Source: Bythopirellula sp. (GTDB lineage Bacteria > Planctomycetota > Planctomycetia > Pirellulales > Lacipirellulaceae). From it: a stretch of 39,873 nucleotides of DNA. A program made the translations under genes and the position numbers. Shown here in pieces: positions 35,042 to 39,873 of the stretch (the stretch's first letter is position 1; the number at the start of each line of letters is the position of its first letter). The notes beneath the pieces are model-generated. The model was not told where the DNA came from and did no database searches. It saw only the letters and a program-made list of their open reading frames with translations. Where the stretch lies: NCBI GenBank assembly GCA_028285205.1, contig JANQQA010000169.1, positions 1 to 39,873 on the forward strand, in the 5' to 3' direction.

Positions 35042-35383
35042 ATGGCCAAGCAGAAGCGGTCGCCGTGTCCTATCGCCTGCACGTTAGACATTGTCGGTGA
35101 CAAATGGACGTTGCTGGTGGTGCGTGACCTGTTGCTGGGTCGCACGCACTTCAAGGAGTTTGCCGCCGGCCCGGAAAAGATCGCGACAAACATCCTCTCG
35201 GACCGCCTGTCGCGACTCGTAGAATTTGGTCTGGCCGAAACGTACCCGTCGCCGGAGCGCGCAAACACGATCGCCTACCGACTGACCAAGAGGGGCAGAT
35301 CGCTCGCGCCGGTTATCGAGAGCATTACTGAGTGGGGGTTGGCCAACGTGCCTGGCACAGCAGCGAAGTTGCGTGCCAAATAG
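35042..35383 (+). CDS. HxlR family transcriptional regulator
   Basis: A 113-residue winged-helix regulator. The family signature is CPIACTLDIVGDKWTLLVVRD near the start, followed by GRTHFKEF, LSDRLSRLVEFGLAE (recognition helix and turn) and YRLTKRGRSLAPVI. Cys9 and Cys13 lie where some HxlR proteins sense aldehydes or oxidants. AGGAG six bases before the ATG at 35042 supports the start. Divergent transcription from the Fe-S/SCP2 gene with palindromes in between suggests it controls that gene and itself. Confidence 0.93.
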   Translation: MAKQKRSPCPIACTLDIVGDKWTLLVVRDLLLGRTHFKEFAAGPEKIATNILSDRLSRLVEFGLAETYPSPERANTIAYRLTKRGRSLAPVIESITEWGLANVPGTAAKLRAK

Positions 35384-35398
35384 GCGGTCGTATAGATG

Positions 35399-35902
35399 CT
35401 AACGTCCAAAGACTCGATCAAGCAGAGTTTCGTCCAGCCAGGGTCGTTCTGTCTGATCGCGGTAGTCTCTACTAACTGTCTCGTCGGCTGTGGCTGCGAG
35501 AACTTCTGCAGTTGACCGCTTGGGCGGGGAATCGACGGCGTGGTATGCCAATGACAACGCGGTGGATTCGCTCTGCGAACTGGGAGAATCGTTTGATACA
35601 TCGACGGCCAAATCGAGAACCGGCTCATTGGCGTTAGCAACATCAATCAGGCCGAGCAGTTGGGTAGATGGCTGACTACCAGCTAGGAGAGAAATCCCGC
35701 CATGCGACAGCTGCCACAGTGCTAAATCGACCGAGTCAACCACGTCATCACCGTCTGCGTCGCCGTCGGATCTCGTCGCGTTCGGCGTGCCAAAACCACG
35801 TTGCCAGATGAGAAAGTCGCTGCCATCGACGTCGCCGTCGCTGTCGAAGTCAGCAGCGAGAATTGCCGTTTCGATTTGGAAGAAACGACGTTGATAGTGT
35901 CT
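35399..35902 (-). pseudogene. Dockerin-type C-terminal remnant without a start codon
   Basis: Read from just after the YkgJ stop, 167 codons stay open to TAG at 35399. The first third has two calcium-loop repeats of the dockerin type: DFDSDGDVDGSDFLIWQ and DGDADGDDVVDSVDLALWQ. This paired form with LxWQ ends is typical of the C-terminus of large secreted planctomycete proteins. The remainder is Ser/Asp-rich. No ATG, GTG, TTG or CTG occurs before the second loop (first GTG at 35743), and there is no signal peptide or partner domain. The frame is the same as that of the upstream YkgJ-like gene, separated only by its TAA. It is most likely the left-over end of a lost gene; a read-through extension is the unlikely alternative. 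Confidence 0.65.
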
Positions 35903-36343
35903 TTACACTTTTACGATCGCAACTTGCTTCTCGATTTCTTCCAGCTGATAGAGCTTGCCCTTGCCACTTCCCGGGCAGACTTCGCACGTTTCTGCCCAAG
36001 TTTTTTCCGTGCGGACGTTCGAATTCCAGAAGGGCCAGGTCCGGCATTGGCGCGGTCGGGCCTCGTAGACGGTGCACTTGCGGGTTTCGGCATCGAACAG
36101 AACACAGTCGTAGCTGCCGGGCAACTCGTGCAGACTGCGGCGGATGCCGATCTTGCGGACGTATTTGCTTTCAAAGGCATCGGAGGAAATGCCCAGGTGT
36201 TCGGCGAGTGCATCGATCTCCGCTTGGTTCACCCAGATGTACCCAGGCGCGCCGGTGCAGCAGTCTCCGCAACCGGTACACCTGAAACGCAGACCGTCAG
36301 CGTACCAGGGATTTTCGTCTTTGGTGTCCGTTGAGTTGCTCAT
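35903..36343 (-). CDS. YkgJ family Cys-cluster (metal-binding) protein
   Basis: A 146-residue protein with the family pattern of clustered cysteines: Cys22, 25, 28 and 29 in FRCTGCGDCCTG, then YDCVLFD, RKCTVYEARPRQCRTWPFW and a late CEVCPG. The family (annotated as zinc- or iron-chelating) is thought to bind a metal or Fe-S centre; no reaction is established. The start is ATG 36343, 27 bases after the cysteine desulfurase stop, so it probably belongs to the molybdopterin transcript. A dockerin remnant follows its stop codon in the same frame. Confidence 0.9.
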   Translation of the reverse strand: MSNSTDTKDENPWYADGLRFRCTGCGDCCTGAPGYIWVNQAEIDALAEHLGISSDAFESKYVRKIGIRRSLHELPGSYDCVLFDAETRKCTVYEARPRQCRTWPFWNSNVRTEKTWAETCEVCPGSGKGKLYQLEEIEKQVAIVKV

Positions 36344-36370
36344 GAATTGAATTGCGATCTAGCTAGTCGA

Positions 36371-37525
36371 TTAGCTTGATAGTGCGGAGATTGCTTGGAG
36401 TGTGGTTTCGATTTCCTCGGAAGTCGTCGCCCAACCTGGGCTGAAGCGCACTAAGCCGCCCGATTGATCGGTGCCAAGTGCTCCGTGAATGCGTGGCGCG
36501 CAGTGCAGGCCAGCCCGGCATTCGATCTGACATGAGGCATCCAGCGCCGCGGCAAACTCTTGAGGATCATAACCCTCGACGGAGCAGCTCACAACTCCCA
36601 CGCGAGGTTCCGTGCTGTTCGGCCCGTAGATTTTGACATTCGGGAGTTGCGATAGCCCGCTGATCAGTTGCTCTGTGAGCTGTTGATGATGGCGTTGGAT
36701 GTTAGCGGTCGAATGTTCTGAAAGGAACTCCAGGGCGGCACCCAGCCCTGCGAGTGCAGGTACGTTGAGGTTGCCGGATTCGAGTTTTTCTGGCAGTTGG
36801 TCTGGTTGCTTCGCGGCGGCACTGTTAACGCCGGTTCCGCCTTGGATAAGCTCTCGCAGTTTCGGCTCAAGACCGGGGCGGACATAGAGTAGACCAGTGC
36901 CTAGCGGACCGAGCAGGCCTTTGTGTCCACCGGCGGCGAGTAGGTCGACTTCCAAATCGTCTAGATTGATGGGCACGCATCCTGCCGTCTGCGCCGCGTC
37001 CACAAGCACCAGGGCGTCATGTTCATGTGCAATTCGCGTGATTCGTTTGATCGGTTGCAGTGCCCCAGTGACATTGGATGCGTGGGAAATTACAACCAAT
37101 CGTGTGTTCGATCGGATTGCGACTGCGACTTCGTCTGGGTCGACGTAGCCCGACCCATCACACGGCAGGTGGGTCAGTTCGATATCGGAGTGCCGATGCT
37201 GGTATTCCAATGGCCGCAGCACCGAGTTGTGTTCGATCACCGTTGTGACGACATGGTCTGCGGGATTGAGAATGCCGTGAATAGCAAGGTTGAGCGATGC
37301 GGTTCCGTTTGCCGTGAATACAACTCGACTGGGGTCAGCGATGCCTAAGAGTCTCGCGCAAGCGGAACGCGTGGCGGAAACGACTCGTTGCGCCTGCTGA
37401 CCCGATTGGTACGCGCCTCGCCCAGCGGCGGCTCCGTTCTCGCGCTGGAATCGATCGATCGCCGTGTAGACGATCTCAGGTTTAGGCCAGCTGGTGGCCG
37501 CGTTGTCCAGATAGATGCGGTCCAT
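36371..37525 (-). CDS. Cysteine desulfurase family protein (class V aminotransferase)
   Basis: A 384-residue PLP enzyme. IYLDNAATSWPKP at residues 4-16 is the hallmark of a SufS-related subfamily. PLP-site residues are His99 (EHNSV), Asp176 and Gln179 (VDAAQT) and Lys202 (GGHKGLLGPLG). Cys342 in RAGLHCAP is positioned as the persulfide-forming cysteine. Such enzymes take sulfur from cysteine for Fe-S clusters, tRNA or cofactors. It starts five bases after the moaA stop, so supplying sulfur for the MoaD thiocarboxylate is an attractive inference. The start is ATG 37525; the frame to 37618 overlaps moaA and is not used. Confidence 0.9.
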   Translation of the reverse strand: MDRIYLDNAATSWPKPEIVYTAIDRFQRENGAAAGRGAYQSGQQAQRVVSATRSACARLLGIADPSRVVFTANGTASLNLAIHGILNPADHVVTTVIEHNSVLRPLEYQHRHSDIELTHLPCDGSGYVDPDEVAVAIRSNTRLVVISHASNVTGALQPIKRITRIAHEHDALVLVDAAQTAGCVPINLDDLEVDLLAAGGHKGLLGPLGTGLLYVRPGLEPKLRELIQGGTGVNSAAAKQPDQLPEKLESGNLNVPALAGLGAALEFLSEHSTANIQRHHQQLTEQLISGLSQLPNVKIYGPNSTEPRVGVVSCSVEGYDPQEFAAALDASCQIECRAGLHCAPRIHGALGTDQSGGLVRFSPGWATTSEEIETTLQAISALSS

Positions 37526-37530
37526 GGGAG

Positions 37531-38550
37531 TTAGCCACCGATTTGGTACATCGCGCGAGCAGGTTTTTCGAAGTCTGCTTCGCCGATGCCATGGGCCTGC
37601 TTCTTCGCCGCGACGCAATCGTGCAGGAGCAGTTTAAGTTTCGAGTCGTTACCGCCACGGCGCATGACTTCGCGCGCGTCCCACTCAGTTGTCGAGAACA
37701 GGCAGTTGCGGATCTGTCCTTCTGCAGTTAAGCGAATTCGATTGCAATCGTCGCAGAATGGCTGACTGACGGGGTTGATAAATCCGATTCTCCCAACGCC
37801 ATCGGCGAACCGAAAATCAACGGCCGGTTGGCTAGCGTCAGATCGTTCAATCGGTTCCAACGAACAGAATTCGGCTTCGAGCGTCTGACGAATTTGCTGG
37901 CCGGTGAGTACTTCCTCATCCGTCCAGTTGCCGTCCGCATCGAGCGGCATGAACTCAATAAATCGCAACTCCAAATCATGTTCTCGTGCGAATTCCGCGA
38001 GTGGGACGATCTCGTTCTCTGTTAGCCCACGAATAGCGATGGCATTGAGGCGGATCTTCTGGAACCCTGTGTGCTTAGCGGCAAAAATACCATCGAGCAC
38101 TTTCTGCAAACCGGGACGTCGCGAAATCCGTTGAAATGTTTCCTCGGTCAATGAATCGAGGCTGATGTTGAGCCGGTGCAGTCCTGCCGCATGTAAGTCC
38201 TTTGCCTGGTCCGCGAGCAAGATGCCGTTGGTGGTGAGCGCGACATCGTCGATTCCAGGCACACCGACGAGTTGTCGAACGAGCAGATGAAGGTCGTTGC
38301 GGACCAGGGGCTCGCCGCCGGTGAGACGGAGCTTGTTGATGCCCAGCTGCGCTGCAACGCGAACGAAGCGTACGATTTCCTCGAAGGTGAGAAGCTCCGC
38401 ACGCGGACGAAATACGACGTTCTCGGCCGGCATGCAGTAGAAGCAACGAATATTGCAGCGATCCGTGACGCTCAGTCGCAAATTCGTGTGCTTGCGACCA
38501 AACGAATCGACCAGCCCGTTCGCAGCGCTATTGGATATTGGGTAACTCAT
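37531..38550 (-). CDS. moaA: GTP 3',8-cyclase (molybdopterin synthesis)
   Basis: A 339-residue radical SAM enzyme that, with MoaC, converts GTP to cyclic pyranopterin monophosphate. The SAM-cluster motif is Cys32-x3-Cys36-x2-Cys39 (CNIRCFYC). The second cluster ligands are Cys266, Cys269 and Cys283 (CDDCNRIRLTAEGQIRNC). The chain ends in Gly-Gly, as MoaA requires for activity. LRLTGGEPL binds SAM. It lies six bases after moaE and five bases before the desulfurase gene. The start is ATG 38550. No moaC is in the window. Confidence 0.97.
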   Translation of the reverse strand: MSYPISNSAANGLVDSFGRKHTNLRLSVTDRCNIRCFYCMPAENVVFRPRAELLTFEEIVRFVRVAAQLGINKLRLTGGEPLVRNDLHLLVRQLVGVPGIDDVALTTNGILLADQAKDLHAAGLHRLNISLDSLTEETFQRISRRPGLQKVLDGIFAAKHTGFQKIRLNAIAIRGLTENEIVPLAEFAREHDLELRFIEFMPLDADGNWTDEEVLTGQQIRQTLEAEFCSLEPIERSDASQPAVDFRFADGVGRIGFINPVSQPFCDDCNRIRLTAEGQIRNCLFSTTEWDAREVMRRGGNDSKLKLLLHDCVAAKKQAHGIGEADFEKPARAMYQIGG

Positions 38551-38556
38551 CGTTTG

Positions 38557-38973
38557 TCATTGCTGTACAGGATGGACCCACTCGGTAGTTCCGTCGGCCC
38601 AGTGTTCTTGCTTCCAAATCGGGACTCGCTCTTTCAGCGTATCGATCAGCCATTGTCCTGCCTCAAACGCCTCCTTTCGGTGCGCGCTCGACGTGACAAT
38701 CGCGACGGAGGCTCCGCCCAGCGGCACACGGCCTAATCGATGCACGATGTGGCAATCGACTAGTTCCCAACGCCGACGCGCTTCTTCTTCCAGCGAATGA
38801 AGCTCGCTGGTTGCCATCGCTTCGTACGCGTCGTAGTGCAGCTCGACCGTCTCTCGGCCTGCGGTGTGTTGACGCGTAGTGCCCAGAAACAGCAGCACAG
38901 CACCCGCCTGTGGAGACTGAGCCCGCACGACAAGCTCGTTGCTATCGATCACGTTGCGAGTAAGTTCGATCAT
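38557..38973 (-). CDS. moaE: Molybdopterin synthase catalytic subunit
   Basis: A 138-residue large subunit of molybdopterin synthase, which inserts two sulfurs from MoaD thiocarboxylate into the pterin precursor. The active-site lysines are Lys114 and Lys121 in LKERVPIWKQEHW, with the same spacing as Lys119 and Lys126 of E. coli. LFLGTTRQHTAGR (residues 28-40), YEAMA and VHRLGRVPLG are further family segments. It follows moaD by 41 bases and precedes moaA by six. The start is ATG 38973. Confidence 0.96.
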   Translation of the reverse strand: MIELTRNVIDSNELVVRAQSPQAGAVLLFLGTTRQHTAGRETVELHYDAYEAMATSELHSLEEEARRRWELVDCHIVHRLGRVPLGGASVAIVTSSAHRKEAFEAGQWLIDTLKERVPIWKQEHWADGTTEWVHPVQQ

Positions 38974-39014
38974 CTTGGCGCTTGCGCGGCGAAAGGCTGA
39001 ATCACTTGGACCAC

Positions 39015-39260
39015 CTAGCCACCACTGACAGGAGGGATCAAAGCGACCTCAGCATTGTCGGGAATCTCTGATTCGTCGGTTGCGTAGGTCGCGTTAATGG
39101 CAAACAGAGCGTGAGGAACGATGATCTCGAGAGTTGGATAATTGGCGAGCAGAGCCCGGCGCAAATCGGCCACGGTGGAGTGTGACGCTAACTCAACGTC
39201 GACCTCTTCCACACCCACGAGTTCCCGCGCCCCGGCAAACAACTGGACAATAACTTTCAT
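39015..39260 (-). CDS. moaD: Molybdopterin synthase sulfur carrier subunit
   Basis: An 81-residue ubiquitin-like sulfur carrier. It ends in VALIPPVSGG, whose terminal Gly-Gly is activated and thiocarboxylated. The opening VIVQLFAGARELVG and central TVADLRRALLANYP match MoaD. Its ATG overlaps the stop of the upstream Fe-S gene as ATGA, so translation is probably coupled. moaE follows after 41 bases. Confidence 0.95.
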   Translation of the reverse strand: MKVIVQLFAGARELVGVEEVDVELASHSTVADLRRALLANYPTLEIIVPHALFAINATYATDESEIPDNAEVALIPPVSGG

Positions 39261-39873
39261 GTTACCACCAGCTCTTGACCTGGGCTATCGAGCAATTCGC
39301 GCAACTCGGGCATCAACCCGTACGCCAGCGCAAGGAGCTTGATCGGATGAACCGTCGGTTTCGACGTACCCTGCTCCATTTGAACTTTGCACGTGCTGCA
39401 GTTGGTGGTGGCTACCTTGAATCCGCCGGTCCGCACCGCGGTGAGCAGCGGCAACCCGGCGCGGAGACTGTTGCGATAGTTCTCGCGTGAGAAGCCATAC
39501 ATCCCGGCGATTCCGCTGCAGCCTTTCTCGAGTTTCTCAATCCGCAAGCCGGGGATGAGTTGCAGCAGGCTTTCCGTTGGCGAGCCGACTTCAAGCGCCT
39601 TCATGTGGCACGGAGTATGGTAACCGATCGTCATTTGGAGGGGCGAGAAATCGAGTTCCAGTTTCCCCCGTTGATGACACTTCCACAGGTAATGACACGC
39701 TTCAAAGGTATTCTCGGCCACGAGTTTCGCGTCGTGGTCACCGGGCACTAGGAGCGGGTACTCATGCGTCAGAGCGAGCACGGCAGAGGGTTCCGTCGCT
39801 ACGATCTTGTAGCCCTGCCGCACCGCTTCGGCGAGCAATGCGACATTGTGTTCGATCGTGTTCCGTGCCGGAT
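39257..39873 (-). CDS. Fe-S CCG-domain oxidoreductase subunit, C-terminal part (runs off right edge)
   Basis: About 205 C-terminal codons of a protein whose start is beyond the right edge. CCG-type cysteine segments are visible: YHTPCHMKAL, EKGCSGIAGMYGF and TNCSTCKVQMEQG. They occur in GlpC (anaerobic glycerol-3-phosphate dehydrogenase subunit C), GlcF and D-lactate/FAD-linked oxidase Fe-S parts. The closing HPIKLLALAYGLMPEL is of the GlpC-like or fused FAD/Fe-S dehydrogenase type. The family feeds electrons from 2-hydroxyacids or glycerol phosphate to quinones. The stop overlaps the moaD start (ATGA), placing it first in the molybdopterin operon as far as can be seen. Confidence 0.85.
   Translation of the reverse strand, partial: PARNTIEHNVALLAEAVRQGYKIVATEPSAVLALTHEYPLLVPGDHDAKLVAENTFEACHYLWKCHQRGKLELDFSPLQMTIGYHTPCHMKALEVGSPTESLLQLIPGLRIEKLEKGCSGIAGMYGFSRENYRNSLRAGLPLLTAVRTGGFKVATTNCSTCKVQMEQGTSKPTVHPIKLLALAYGLMPELRELLDSPGQELVVT

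Noticed and set aside
35801..36334. Plus-strand 177-residue frame
   Set aside because: It is the complement of the YkgJ-like gene and the dockerin remnant, both of which have recognisable motifs.
1..39873. tRNA, rRNA, CRISPR array, IS element or phage gene
   Set aside because: I looked for T-loop sequences, regularly spaced repeats and transposase or integrase motifs and saw none; a tRNA or covariance search would be the decisive test.

Overview
The window looks like a chromosomal piece from a planctomycete, probably of the Pirellula/Rhodopirellula group. That inference rests on several family-level traits: a Ser/Thr kinase with a C-terminal membrane anchor, a dockerin-type C-terminus of the planctomycete kind, small lipoproteins, a zinc-ribbon membrane protein, an OleA-like thiolase, a topoisomerase I with a lysine-rich tail, and many short operons separated by non-coding gaps. 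I saw no tRNA, rRNA, CRISPR array, IS element or phage gene.

Left part (1-13.7 kb). An edge-truncated xylulokinase gene is divergent from a lipoprotein gene. Next comes the most interesting block, a lipid-type cluster on the + strand: beta-ketoacyl-ACP synthase, acyl carrier protein, a CrtI/phytoene-desaturase-like flavoprotein, a small membrane protein with unlike codon use, a second CrtI-like flavoprotein, a FabZ-like dehydratase and a FabI-like enoyl reductase, closed by a probable terminator. A membrane-anchored Ser/Thr kinase follows, facing a convergent OleA-like condensing enzyme. A CPBP-family membrane protein is divergent from the latter. Together these suggest a dedicated, unusual acyl or hydrocarbon pathway made of carrier, condensation, dehydration, enoyl reduction and polyene-type redox steps. 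No ketoreductase and no oleBCD genes are present.

Middle part (13.7-23.2 kb). This holds a glutamine-amidotransferase-fold protein lacking its nucleophilic cysteine and ended by a very strong terminator, a DJ-1/PfpI protein with a YbgC-like thioesterase, a tandem-ACT protein, a zinc-ribbon membrane protein, an HD phosphohydrolase, a small unknown protein, an RNase H-fold protein that has lost catalytic carboxylates, and glycogen branching enzyme.

Right part (23.2-39.9 kb). This is mostly housekeeping: a PpiD/SurA-like membrane chaperone with a long acidic insert; a topA - SRPBCC - YjbQ operon; a pyrD - trpS - acpS run; a small lipoprotein; and an HU/IHF protein. An Fe-S/SCP2 fusion protein is divergent from an HxlR regulator, with two palindromes between them. 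The last block is a minus-strand molybdopterin operon: Fe-S CCG-domain protein, moaD, moaE, moaA, cysteine desulfurase-like enzyme and YkgJ-like protein. A start-less dockerin remnant trails this operon. AcpS in this window is a candidate to activate the carrier protein of the lipid cluster.
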